This document shows positions 53,016 through 64,000 of a stretch of 64,000 bases of DNA, piece by piece. A model generated the notes under the pieces. That model did no database searches, was not told where the DNA came from, and saw only the letters and a program-made list of their open reading frames with translations. The position numbers and the translations under genes were made by a program. This DNA comes from Rhynchopus sp. YZ270_cl-10 (taxonomy: Eukaryota; Euglenozoa; Diplonemea; Diplonemida; Diplonemidae), in the NCBI GenBank assembly GCA_964035575.1, contig OZ037866.1, positions 1,240,001-1,304,000 on the forward strand. The letters are read 5' to 3'. Positions within the stretch are counted from its first letter, which is position 1; every line of letters begins with the position of its first letter.

Positions 53016-56000
53016 ATGTCACTAGCAGTGTCCCTGACACTACTGTGCCTTGCCGCAGAACCACAATGCCCAACGGATCGTAAGTCATGCATAAGGAAGC
53101 TCCTACCCGAGGGTGTCAGTTCCACTGGTGACAAAGAGTACTCCTGCAACAGCTCGTCGTGGAAGGTGTACGACTACTGCTACACAGAAGCGTGCCCCAT
53201 CCGTCTTGTCATCACGGACCCACCAGAGCTGCGCACGTGGATGTGTGCAACAGACAACAAGTTCGAACCTTACAACCCAGCCGCACACATCGACCTGTAC
53301 CACAAGCTGAACAACAAAGTGTTGAACATCCTGCCTGTCGGGAACCAGGCCACGTACGACAGAAGAGGGTGCAAGGACAGCGACTTCAGCGCAGGTGGGA
53401 AAGACTTCAACGGGAAGATTGCGATGATCCAGAGAGGCACCTGTGGCTACAGTGCAAAGGGTATTACTGCACAAACTGCAGGTGCAAGCATTGCGATTGT
53501 GTACGACTACTACCTGTACTACTTCCGCAGGTCCATGGGAGGTGACTCAACTGGACTCACCATCCCCACACTGTATGTGGCAAGACACTTGGGAGAGGTG
53601 GTGGTGAAGGCAGCTGAGAGTGGGAAGGCAGTGAAGGGGAAGATTGAGTTCAATTGCGACAGGACGCCCACCCATTCATTTGACCAAGGTGCAGACTACC
53701 CTTGGGATGGATGTGCCTCAAACTATATGGACTTGGTGAAAACCTGCGAAACAGTTGAGAACGACAAGCAGGAGCGGTTGTGCGAGAAGTGTGCATTGGA
53801 GATGCAGCTGCCTGGTGCGGAGACGCTGTGCTTCTTTGGAAACGACCTGCGTCCGAGGAAGAGAGAGACGCTGTTCCACCTGACGACACCCCTCCCATAC
53901 AACTCACCTGCGGACGAGGTTGTGTTCGCATCTGAGCTGCCGGGCAGAGGGTGCCTGGCATCTGACTTTGCTGAGTTGCGTGGCAAGATGGTGATCATCC
54001 CCGAGACAGGTCGCTGCACGCTTGTGTCGTCGGTTATTCTTGCGCAAGAAGCAGGTGTGAAGGCGTACATGATGGTGACGTCGACGTACTACCTGCAGTG
54101 GTACCGTATCAGAGCCTACTCCCACTTTGTGACAATCCCTGTGCACACAACAGACTACCACGCACACGGGAAGTTGACTGTCTTCGGACAGGCGAAGGGG
54201 ACGTACAAGGCAGGGATTGGGTACGTTTTCCCTGCCGTGTTGTTCCAGGAAGGTGCGTACCCAGCAACAGACCCACCAACACCTGCTCCGACAGACGAGC
54301 CAGAAGTGCCGAACATTCTCGAACTCGACACGTCTGCAGACTTTGAGTGGAAAACAGGTACAATTATATGTCTGGTTGTGATCATTCTGGACACACTGCT
54401 GCTGGTTGGGATCTTTGTGAAGCAGCAGCGACTGTGTTGTGCTGCCCGAGGAGGCTGTGCCAGAAGGTGCGTCGATCCCGCTTGGGTTGGCGCTGATGGG
54501 TGTGTCGCTGACGCTTCTGATCCTGATTGCGGTTGTGACGTTCACACTGACACATGCGGCAGGGAAGGACTCGACGGACAAGGCGTTGGAGAGTGGGAGG
54601 TTCGCAATCGACGTGACGCACGCAAATCTGGGGAAGAACACTGTGGAGCTGGCTGACCAGATTCGTGGTACGGTTCTTGCAACTGTGACACAGGCCCTGA
54701 CGGATGAGGTGCGCCAAGTTGAGTACAGGCTGAAGGTGGTGCAGAACACGTTCTATGGCTTCAACGAGTCCTTCCAGTCGTTCAATGAACGGTTTTACAC
54801 ACTGATGCGGCTTGTGAGGAATCAGGACTCAACAATTGATTCACTCAGGTTCCAGGTGTTCACAACCCGCGGCTTCTTTATGAACTACCGTTACATGACT
54901 GACGACAGGGACGATGCTGCACGCAACGACGGTGTGGTGGGACCTGTCCAGCAAACACAGGCAGGGTGGCTGTACGGCTACAACCATTACGAACAGAACT
55001 TGGTTGATCGTGTGTTTTACGTTGGTGGCCACACACAAAACTATGAATCCAACGCGTCCAGGATGCTTGGGTCGAACTACGGAGATCCGTTCTCAGTCAC
55101 TGTGGGGAAACCTGCAAACCATGTGCAGTGGATGCCGTCGAAGGTGACATTCCCGTTTCCGTTTCATGGGATGCCAACAATGATGAGTGCTTTTGTACCT
55201 CTTGGGAATGAAGGAGCTTACATGGGTACCATTGAAGCACACATGTCGCTGAGTAGCTTTGTTTCTTCCGCCCTTGCGTCACAGAAAAGCAAAAACCTTG
55301 AGAACATGACTTTGTTGATCTTGGATCGTGAGGACAGGACCATCTTTGGCTCTCAGGGTTTAAATTTTTCGGTAATCCAGAACCAAGGGAAAGTGTTCAC
55401 AAAAACAATGGCGGCAACAGAGTACGCGAACATGTACAGTCTGTACAGCACCATTACGTCACCATCTGTGATCGTGAAGGCCTTCGACGAGTACATGACA
55501 AGCAGGGGTGGATGGGGTGAGGACAAGGAGACAGGTGAGTTTGACCAGAAGGAGTACTTCACTCACCAGGACCACCTGATGCTGACAGACATCACTGCTG
55601 AGGGTGGGAAGGCAAAGGACACTGGGTCGCACGGGTGGGACGTGGAGATGCGTGACGGTGCTTGCGGGAACTGTGTTGCACACGACGCGCAAGTGGGCAA
55701 GGACGTGCTGGAGTTTGACGGGAGCACGACACTGCACCTGTACAGAAACTTCACGAAGAACACAGAGATTGTGAAGCGCCACACCACGTCGACGTCGCCG
55801 TACATGAACTCGATGCGTGCGTACCAGGAGGTGCACACCTTTCCGGACGGCTCGGAGTGCATTGCACACACCACACGGACGTCGCTCACTACCTCCACAA
55901 CACGTTGCCTGCTTCGTGACGACATCTTTGTTGGTGGCTACTTTGCCATCAACATGCGTATTAACCCGTCGGTTGTGTACGATGAAACGTCTCCCGGTGC

Positions 56001-58137
56001 CTCAACACCCCGTCTCCTCTCGGACACACCTATGGGGGACGCGAATGTACGACTGTTTGCGAACGGGCAGTTGTACCTTGGGATCTTCACGTACGGGTGC
56101 AGGACGAAGGCCATCGAAGGTGGTCTTCCTATCAACTCTTGGACCACTCTGACTGCTGTTCTGAAGAGAGGTTCAGATACGAAGACCTACTGCCGTGTTT
56201 ACCTGAACGGGACACAGTACAGTGAAGGACGGTCTGCTAGATCGAGTAGTGACGCCAGAAACCACGCAGAACCTATTCGTGTTGGGCAGCACTTCCGAGG
56301 ACGTATTGATGCACTTCAGCTGTTCTGGATGCATCTATCCAATAAGGAGATCCGTGCACTGCACACAGAGAGGAAGCTTGTGCGTGAAGTGTACTCGAAG
56401 GTACGTTACGTGGAGACACAGAACCTGAACTTGAACGGGCAGGAGAGACGTGGAAACTTGCGTGCAGGAGTGTCGTGGCTGGTGGCAGCAATGATCCCAC
56501 GTCAGGACATCATGGGGATTGTGGACAAGAATAACGCAGAAGCAAAACAGAACCTTGACACGCAGGAAGCAAACACAAACAAAGAAGTGAAGCAGAAGGC
56601 GAACGCAACGATCATGATCATAGTTGCGATGGCAATGTCGTCTGTTGTGATCTTCTTGGTCTTCAACGATCTGATCACAAAGCCGTTTGAGCAGACGGCT
56701 CTGCTGATGGCGGAGGCGGCTGTGATGAACATTGACACCATGCCGAAAACGAAGTCGTTTGTGCGTGAGCTGCAGACAATGAACCAAGCGATGGTGCTGC
56801 TTCTGTCGAACCTGCAGATGTACAAGAAGTTCCTCCCTGGTGCGCTCTTTGAGGAGAAGGAGCAGGACATTGTGCGGAACTCACGACCGCCACCTGGCAT
56901 CACGAGCGGGACAGCCACGTTGGTGTTCACAGACATCCGTTCCTCGACTTCGATCTGGGAGGCTGTGCCTCAGGGCATGTGTGAAGCACTGAAGATCCAC
57001 AACAGAATCATCCGAGAAGCGATGGACGAGTTTGAAGGCTACGAAGTGAAGACAATCGGGGACGCGTTTATGGTTGCATTTGCGACGGTGCTTGACGGTG
57101 TGAACTTCGGGTTGCGTGTGCACGAGGCTCTCCGCAATGCAACGTGGCCTGCAGAGTTGCTGCATTTCAGACTCTGTGCTGACACAGGCCCGCTCTGGGG
57201 TGGGCTGACTGTGCGCATTGGTGTGAACGCCGGCCCTGTGACTGTGGAGAAGAACACACTGACGGGTCGGACAGACTACTTCGGACACACTGTGAACGTG
57301 GCTTCTCGCCTTGAGAGCACGTGCAAGCCAGGTGCTGTTGGACTGCGTCATGAAGTGTGGCAGGGGGAGTGTTCTGGGGTGTGCAGTGCTACTGTGGGTG
57401 AGGTGCGCAGGATTGAGCTGAAGGGTGTGTCTGGGAAGACACCCGTGTGCTGTGTGTGGCCTGCCTCGCTTGCTGGGCGTGTGACGAACCCGCTGATAGA
57501 GCGTAACCTATCTACTGGCTCGGTCCACACAATTACATCATCTGTGGTGTCAAACACCTCAAGCAAGAGTTGTATGTCTGCGAAGTCTTTACCAGGGAAT
57601 GTGTCGACATCTGGGCGTCTGGCAACGGTCGGTATTGTGCAGGTAGCTGTCGGGGACGAAGCCCATGCTTCAGCAATGCGCATAATGTCAACACACTTGA
57701 TAACGTTGAAGTCGTGTCTCGACCGCAGTGGTGGGCGTATGGTGTCGCTCATCGGCAGTTTTGTGTGCATTGCGTGGAACCTGTCACATGCCGCCCCAGC
57801 ACACGTTGAGAACTCACTGCGCTTTGTGCAGTATCTGCACGGCACATCTGCGATACGTGTTGGTGGCCTTGTGACCGGCACAGTGCACCAAGGCGACGTG
57901 AGTGCGAATACGTTGCGCTTCGTGACTGTGTTGGGAGATGCTGTGCAGAAGTGCTGGCGTCTGTGTGAAGAGGCGAAGAGGGAGGCGGTGTTCTTCCTGT
58001 ACGAGCCACCTGTGGACACAGTACTGCCGCAGAACCTTGAGCGTGCGCTGACACCACATAGGACTGGTGTGTATGTGGTGAAGCAGAAGCGGGACAAGCC
58101 GCAGTTTGGTTCAGTTGCAGACAATGCTGTGATGTGA
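53016..58137 (+). CDS. AC4: PA-domain receptor adenylate cyclase, split by an apparent frameshift
   Basis: The first frame (53016-about 54440) has a signal peptide (MSLAVSLTLLCLAAEP), two protease-associated (PA) domains (about 100-215, with GKIAMIQRGTC; about 295-420, with GKMVIIPETGRC) and TM1 (449-468). Coding then continues in the next frame to 58137: TM2 (ASIPLGLALMGVSLTLLILI), a Cache-like domain with a LamG-like insert (ends IDALQLFWMHLSNKEIRALH), TM3 and the cyclase. Counting from the GTG at 54439, D832 and D875 bind metal; N953 and R957 are catalytic; all are present. The intact paralogue AC5 reads straight through this point, so AC4 has a net one-base shift near 54421-54440 (mutation, assembly error or recoding). 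From about 56826 the DNA is nearly identical to AC1-AC3. Confidence 0.8.
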
Positions 58138-60764
58138 GCTACTGCAGGATCCTCCTTTTGTCATACAGGTGGTTAACTATGCCTGTCACGCTTATGTGGA
58201 TGAGATGCTGACTAAGTAGGAGCGTCTTTTTGCCACTTCAAGTACTTTAATGTTTGCTTTGTATCGTTGTTTTCCAACAACAGATATGAACTCGTCCGCA
58301 AACCCCCCTGTGAAGATTCATCCTGTTGGTGATTTTTTGATTTCCCCTACAGAGAGTGCATCTAAGTGATCTTCTGATATAAAAATAGGTTTGGGGGCAG
58401 GGAGGGGGTCTGAGGCTATATTAGCACCCTTTTAATGAGATTTTCTGCCTTTTATTCCCGTTCTTCTGCCTATTTGCGGTAAGTAGCGTACCGTGCCTGC
58501 TGCGCTGTCAGCGTCGGTCTTACCGACTATGCGACTAAAGGAGTACGGCTAGGAAAATTTACCAAAAATCCCCCACACGTGTAGTAGATCTGGGATAGAT
58601 TTACCAGTTCACATGATATGTTCACTTGATACAAGTCTAACATGTGAAAATATGAAAACACTACCAGGTGTCACCCTATCATCCAGCGTGGTGATCTGCT
58701 ACCGTGTGGTTCTACAGGCAAAGACTTGGCCACCTTTACCTTACACTGACGGGTTTGTACCAAAACCAAGAACTTGTCCATTTCGGAAAATTAACCCCAC
58801 CACACAATGGGCGGATTCCTAAAATGGCAGACTTTTCGGATTTTCGAAAAAAATCTGGACTCTGCCAGACTTTTTTTTCTTGCCAGACTTTTAAAAAGTC
58901 TGGCTGAGTAAAAAAAGTCTGGCCAAAAGTCTGGCGACAAAAAAAAAGTCTGGCAGAGTCGAAAAATAGGGGATTTCCTCGCCTTTAGACCCTACATGGA
59001 CGATGAGGAAAAGGTTCTACTCATTTTCATGAAAACATCTTTTTAAAAATACTAGCAGCATTCGCCAGTTACTGGGAAGATCAATCAGGCCCGCCAGAGG
59101 TGTGAGTGAGAGTCACACTTGGTGTGGGGTTTGCTTACTATTCTCATCATGGCAAAGAGCCTCATGGAGGTTGGCTGCGGTGGTGTCTGTACTTCCCCCT
59201 TGCCTACTAGACGAGTAATAGGCCGGCACCCTCGGTGTAGTGTTGGCTCATTAGGGATCGGGTGTGCCTCCAGTATGTGACCACCTTCGTTTCCCAGGGG
59301 TAGCCATCGTACCTCAGGGCAAGACCTAAGGCTCTGAAAAGTGACTTTTTTCGTCCCCCTTCCCTGCTTCCGGCATACGTCATGCGTTTACACCACCCAT
59401 ATCAAGCACTTTGTTTACATCCGATTCCACGGAAAAGTCGTGGGCTAGACCTAACACTGCATCCGTGGGTCCTTTCGTGCACTTCCTCCAGAAACCCTGT
59501 GATCGTTTTCCACTCATTTTCGTGAAAACACTTTTTGTGTGTGGAAAGATTTCATGCCAGACTTCTAGCCAGACTTGTGGACTCTGCCCAGACTTTCTTT
59601 TCTCGCCAGACGTTTCGCCAGACTTTTTTTTACTCTGTCAGACTGTTTTTTTGCTTTTAAAAGTCCAAAAAAAAGTCTGCCAGACTACCATCTATGAAAA
59701 TTTTCATGGTTTTAGCATAAGGGAGAGAAAATATGGGTTGTGGGGTATACCGCCCCCTTTACCTAACACTCATTTTGACCAAAACCAAGAATTTGGCCAT
59801 TTCGGCAAAGTGACCCCACCACGGCGCGGACGGATTCCGGAAATGCCAATCGCGGCATGTTTTAGGTCTGAAAACCCATTTTTTTTCCAGGGAAAAAAAA
59901 TTGTTTCCGGATGTCGGAATTTTCCGGAAAATATCCCTACTTAGGAGACAGCCTGATTTATTGACATTTCATAAACATGGCAATGATAGCAGTGAAGGGC
60001 CTCAATAACACGGTAAGAATGGGCGCGACGCTTCCACTTCGGTGTTGTTGCGAACCATAGAGAAGAGATCGTTTGTAGGGCCACCGTGTAGGCTCGTTAT
60101 CGTGTCTGCGGCGCAAACAGCATTCTGCTGCACAGTGTTGTGAAGTGTTGTGAAATTGAAAAGTGTGAAAAATTCTCTAGATCAGCAGCATCACCGTAGC
60201 TTCTTGTCTCGTTTGTGAACGGGAGAAGAGGCGCTACGGATGTCGAAGCTGGTGAAGTTCTCGGTGCAATTGCGGCCACTAAGCGTTCCGCCATGTAAGA
60301 GCAGAAAACCAAATACACTTCCACAGAATCACTTCGCTTGCTTTCTTGGAACTGCTAAGGGTGGCGACAATCGCAGGGAGCATCCCTTGCACCACGAAGC
60401 AGACATCCACACTCGCCATGTGTGTGGATGTCTGCTTCGTATGACCATGCAGTAGACGTATAACTCTTGGTTTTGAGGCGGTTGCTGGAACAGTGCCTGA
60501 ACATCGTGCACGTCATTAATCCACATCAGAAGCAGAGCTGCATACCTTTTGTGTTATTTTTGTCATTTTTGCAGCGCTTTTTGCAGTCATCTTTTCCTTC
60601 GTAGGAGCACACCGTGCAGTTGTCTTGAGACCTGCATGCTCTCTGATCTTAGTGAGAATACGTCATTTCCAGCTGGTCGCGATGTTCGTGTACACCCACC
60701 CCTGCTCGCAACACACACACACACCAGCAGAGACCGTTTTCGGTTGCTAACTTTTGAAGAAACA
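58138..60764. other. Intergenic region with repeats
   Basis: 58138-58190 is the shared cyclase 3' flank. 58845-58965 and 59560-59690 are rich in AGTCTGGC variants. 58735-58825 and 59765-59880 carry the dispersed CCCCACCAC repeat family (also near 23000, 24930 and 27650). No gene supported. Confidence 0.5.
60394..60440. repeat. Perfect 19-bp hairpin with a 9-nt loop
   Basis: ACGAAGCAGACATCCACAC at 60394-60412 pairs exactly with 60422-60440. Loop TCGCCATGT. About 325 bp upstream of AC5. Confidence 0.9.
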
Positions 60765-63700
60765 ATGACCCCGATGCGGGGAAGACGTGTGGAGGGTGTG
60801 GTGCTGCTGCTTGCGATGGCTTTGCTGCCAGGAATGGTTGTCGCAGACATCCCCGAGTGCAACACAGACATCTGGCAGTGTCACTACTACGTGTCACCGA
60901 CGTTTGCACAGGCGATCCGGATGAAGTTTGACGGACAATGGGGGGAACTCAAAGCAGACCCGAAGCTGCACGACGCATACTGCGACCCGGAGATGTGGAA
61001 GACGCGGTCTGAGATCTGTGGGGGATGCCCCATCAAGCTCACGCTGTCTTCGCCGTCGTCGCTGACGAAGGATGTGATCTGCCTGCGTGACAACGCGTTT
61101 GCACCGTACTCGCTGAACCAGCACATGGACCTGAAGCACGCGCTGAACGGGAAGGAGCTGGAGATTGTGGCGCCTGAGAACGACGGGTGCAACGCTGCAG
61201 ACTGGGCGACGAGGAACTTTTCGGGCAAGATGGCGATTGTGAACAACAGACTTCGCACGTGCACGTACAACCAGCAGTTTGCGCATGCTGCTGCGGCTGG
61301 GGCTGTGATTGGCCTGATGTCTGCGTCGCGGGGGAAGCACTATGTGTGGAACTGGCACGTGTACAAGATGACTGGTGACGGGAAGGCCTTCCCAAACATG
61401 CTTGCGTATGCGCTGGAGTCGTTCCACGGGGACCAGATCTTTGCTGCGACGTCGACTGTGCGGGGCAAGGTGGAGTACTCGTGCAGTGTGTACAGCAACA
61501 GGGAGACAGACATGTCGTTGAACTACGACGAGGACGACTGCCCGTGGTGGTTCTTGCAGGGTGCTAAGATGTGTGACAAGGAGTTCACCGGACGGCGGAG
61601 GATGTGCACGCGGTGCCCGCTGGAGATCGACGTTGGTGACCCGACCTTCAAGCCGTGCGTGTGGGGACCCGACTTCAACCCAGCGCGGAGGGAGAACTAC
61701 CTGACGGGGACACTGAGCCTCCCTTCGACACAGAACGTGGTGTATCTGTCGAGGTCGTACATGACGGATGACGGCTGCAGTGACGCGTCGTGGGCTGGGC
61801 TGGCTGGAAAGCTGGTGGCATTCCAGCCGGAGCTTTGGAGGGGTCCGTGCTCGCACTACGAGTCGGTGATGCGTGCTCAGCGTGCAGGTGTGTCTGGGGT
61901 GATTGTTGTGGTGAAGCCAAACCACTGGCATCTTACCCGTCTTCAGGGCACGCAGCAAAACATCAAGATCCCGATTGGGACAATTTCGCCGAAGCACAGT
62001 GAACGCTGGATCAACTGGATGATGCAGGGGACGGCTCTCCCGAACGGCCGTGGGTGGGAGCGTGCGAACCCGATGGCGAAGGGGGTGCTGATCCCACACG
62101 AGGTGACGCCTGCGCCGCCGGTGAAGGTGGAGCTGGTGGAGCCCATCCCTGAGGAGGACACGGATGAGGTAACGTCTGAGGCGGGGTTCGTTGTGGCTGT
62201 GATTCTGATCCCGCTTCTGCTGATTGTGCTGTGTGTGCACTTTGGGCTGACACGCCGGTCTGGGCTGTCTGGGCCTGGTGTGCCGCTGGAGGTTATGTCG
62301 ACAACGCTGTCGGTGGTGCTGCTGGTTGTGCTTGCGCTGGCCACGTTTGCACTGACGAACAAGGCTGGACAGGACTCACTCGACACGTCGAAGGCGAACG
62401 CCGACAACGCGATTATGTACGCGTCTGCACGGAACAAGGGGAACGTGGACTCAATGGCGGCGCAGGTGATGGGACAGATGGTGCAGGTTGCACACTCGAC
62501 GTTGGATGCGTTCCTTATGGAAGGAAACGATAAGGGGTATACCATGCAGGCGTTATTCCAGACAGACCACGACGGAACATTCGCGACGTTCGTTCAACAT
62601 CGCAACAGAGTTGCAAAAATTCAACGTGCACGGTCTGTCTTGCACTACTTAGACGGGGGTTGGACATATCACATTGTCACAAAGCAGGGATTCTTCATGG
62701 ACAACCTGCGTGTGAACGACTACCGTGTGCAGGATGCCCTCGGCCGCACCATCTTCGACACAAACAGCGCAGACAACTTTGGTATTATGCAGAACGCCAT
62801 TGAAGGTAACGGTGCTGCTGTGGACGACACGGGTCCGAACGTGCCAAAAGCCCTGTGGAACCCGCTGCACTGGGCGTTCAGCAACAAGCTTCCGACGGAT
62901 GCGTTCACTTGGCACGCAGCGGAAGCTGCCGCGGGCAGGCCAAGGGCTGTCACCAACCCCGTGCAGTCGTACACGTACTCGCACTTCCTTAAGTCGCCGG
63001 TTATGACGACGTACTTCACCTTCTCGAAGGCAACAGCAGGGGACCAAACGACTGACGGGATTGTGTTTTGCAGCAGAGGTCTTGCGGAGCTGTCGCGCAA
63101 ACTGAAGAGCAACCTGGGGACGTGGGACAGATCCGTGAAGTTTGGAGAGAATGCGACTCTGGTGGTGCTGGACCAGACGACAGGGAGCATCATAGCGAGC
63201 AACGACCTGTCCAACAGCTTCTACACAAGCGAGGTGTACGGGGAGATCTTCGGGCCGACGAACACAGAGCGCGACGAGACACTGCAGTTTGGGTTCAAGC
63301 TGGAGACTGTGGACACAACTTCTGTGATTCCACTGAACGCGATTGCGAACAAGTGGCGGACGGAACACGGAGGCCTGGCGCTGCGCGGTGCCTCGTCGTC
63401 CGAGACGGGGCCGGCACTGTTTACGTTTGACCAGAAGGACTACTACGACACACACGGGAACTCGCGCACGCTTCTGCTGGTGAACTTTGAGGGTGGGATC
63501 AAGGACGCGTCGAAGGAAAACTGGGACGTTGTTGGGGCAGGGGTGCAGACGACGTCGGATGGCGACTTCAAGCAGGTCGGGGTGTTCTCAGGCTCTGCAC
63601 CCGTGCTGGTGCACACGTACCTGACGACACGTGTGGCACGTGTGGCACAGCAGGAGTCTCAGGAGTACAAGCTGACGGCACCGCACCCTGTGCCTGGGGT

Positions 63701-64000
63701 ATCCGGGTCTGCGGTGTACACACTGCGGAACAGTTCTGACCTGACACAGAAGACGTGGGTGCACAGGGACCCCTTCTTCAGATACCACGACTACACGCTG
63801 TCGGTGTTCATCCGCCCTGACGTGGACATGAACGAGGGTGACAGCAGCCCGACGTCACCGCGCATCTTCTCCGACACGCAGATCGGAGACTCTGCAATCC
63901 GCTGGTACGCGAACGGGGAGCTGAGGATTGCGCTCCTGCGGTACGGGTGCTGGGCAAAGCCGATCAAGGGCGGTCTGAGGGGTGGCCAGTGGGTGCATCT
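60765..64000 (+). CDS. AC5: PA-domain receptor adenylate cyclase, 3' end outside the window
   Basis: Open without a stop from ATG 60765 to the window end (1,078 codons). Signal peptide about 1-26 (VVLLLAMALLPGMVVA). Two PA-like domains (about 130-245, with SGKMAIVNNRLRTC; about 325-430, with AGKLVAFQPELWRGPC). A proline- and glutamate-rich linker, TM1 (473-493) and TM2 (511-533) follow, then a Cache-like region and the start of a LamG-like insert (RIFSDTQIGDSAIRWYANG) matching AC4 at the same place. TM3 and the cyclase domain should lie just beyond 64000. Protein identity to AC4 is only moderate, so this is an older paralogue, and its uninterrupted TM1-TM2 region shows what AC4 looked like before its frameshift. 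The ATG context is GAAACAATG. Confidence 0.8.
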   Translation, partial: MTPMRGRRVEGVVLLLAMALLPGMVVADIPECNTDIWQCHYYVSPTFAQAIRMKFDGQWGELKADPKLHDAYCDPEMWKTRSEICGGCPIKLTLSSPSSLTKDVICLRDNAFAPYSLNQHMDLKHALNGKELEIVAPENDGCNAADWATRNFSGKMAIVNNRLRTCTYNQQFAHAAAAGAVIGLMSASRGKHYVWNWHVYKMTGDGKAFPNMLAYALESFHGDQIFAATSTVRGKVEYSCSVYSNRETDMSLNYDEDDCPWWFLQGAKMCDKEFTGRRRMCTRCPLEIDVGDPTFKPCVWGPDFNPARRENYLTGTLSLPSTQNVVYLSRSYMTDDGCSDASWAGLAGKLVAFQPELWRGPCSHYESVMRAQRAGVSGVIVVVKPNHWHLTRLQGTQQNIKIPIGTISPKHSERWINWMMQGTALPNGRGWERANPMAKGVLIPHEVTPAPPVKVELVEPIPEEDTDEVTSEAGFVVAVILIPLLLIVLCVHFGLTRRSGLSGPGVPLEVMSTTLSVVLLVVLALATFALTNKAGQDSLDTSKANADNAIMYASARNKGNVDSMAAQVMGQMVQVAHSTLDAFLMEGNDKGYTMQALFQTDHDGTFATFVQHRNRVAKIQRARSVLHYLDGGWTYHIVTKQGFFMDNLRVNDYRVQDALGRTIFDTNSADNFGIMQNAIEGNGAAVDDTGPNVPKALWNPLHWAFSNKLPTDAFTWHAAEAAAGRPRAVTNPVQSYTYSHFLKSPVMTTYFTFSKATAGDQTTDGIVFCSRGLAELSRKLKSNLGTWDRSVKFGENATLVVLDQTTGSIIASNDLSNSFYTSEVYGEIFGPTNTERDETLQFGFKLETVDTTSVIPLNAIANKWRTEHGGLALRGASSSETGPALFTFDQKDYYDTHGNSRTLLLVNFEGGIKDASKENWDVVGAGVQTTSDGDFKQVGVFSGSAPVLVHTYLTTRVARVAQQESQEYKLTAPHPVPGVSGSAVYTLRNSSDLTQKTWVHRDPFFRYHDYTLSVFIRPDVDMNEGDSSPTSPRIFSDTQIGDSAIRWYANGELRIALLRYGCWAKPIKGGLRGGQWVH

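Noticed and set aside
59411-59944. 177-codon frame
   Set aside because: It spans AGTCTGGC repeats and a dispersed repeat family; cysteine and phenylalanine runs come from the repeats.
60894-62240. 448-codon frame antisense to AC5
   Set aside because: Arginine- and histidine-rich shadow of the sense reading frame, which has a signal peptide, domains and membrane segments.

Overview
This is eukaryotic nuclear DNA from a protist. The genes are large, nearly intronless and GC-rich. They sit in AT-rich, repeat-filled intergenic DNA, mostly on the + strand, and several start codons lie just downstream of a pyrimidine tract and an AG, as expected for trans-splice acceptors. The class III cyclase domains resemble those of kinetoplastid receptor cyclases and of fungi. 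I infer a euglenozoan, possibly a diplonemid, but nothing here proves it: no rRNA, no spliced-leader gene and no canonical telomere was seen.

Layout. 1-146: probable last two exons of an upstream gene. 987-1535: small unknown protein. 2588-3940: TRIM-like protein (two B-boxes, coiled coil, SPRY). 5123-7357: secreted glycoside-hydrolase-like protein (GH1). 8575-10147: hAT transposon with an 8-bp target duplication. 10298-13924: receptor adenylate cyclase AC1. 15085-19904: a 4.8-kb non-coding inverted-repeat element carrying a 7-bp and an 8-bp G-rich satellite. 20846-25364: a second inverted-repeat element with a truncated BED-finger transposase. 26300-37300: a mosaic of repeats, including a poly(A)-tailed retroposon (two copies), a 260-bp triple tandem repeat, a 485-bp tandem duplication, a perfect 117-bp inverted repeat and a second hAT element. 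37791-41411: AC2. 42573-42856: remnant of a glycoside-hydrolase gene. 42858-44040: fossil recombinase element. 44714-48331: AC3. 49183-51441: GH2. 53016-58137: AC4, a different receptor class with an apparent frameshift. 60765-64000: AC5, same class as AC4, running off the window.

How the genes fit together. The window holds an alternating array of secreted glycoside-hydrolase-like genes and receptor adenylate cyclases, built by segmental duplication of an [AC-GH] unit. AC1-AC3 join a bacterial-type family 1 (sugar-binding) solute-binding ectodomain to a membrane-anchored adenylate cyclase. AC4 and AC5 carry two PA domains and a Cache-like domain with a LamG-like insert. AC4 nevertheless has almost the same catalytic half and 3' flank as AC1-AC3, so different sensors have been placed on one cyclase module. 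A reasonable inference is that the secreted enzymes release carbohydrate ligands which the receptors convert to cAMP.
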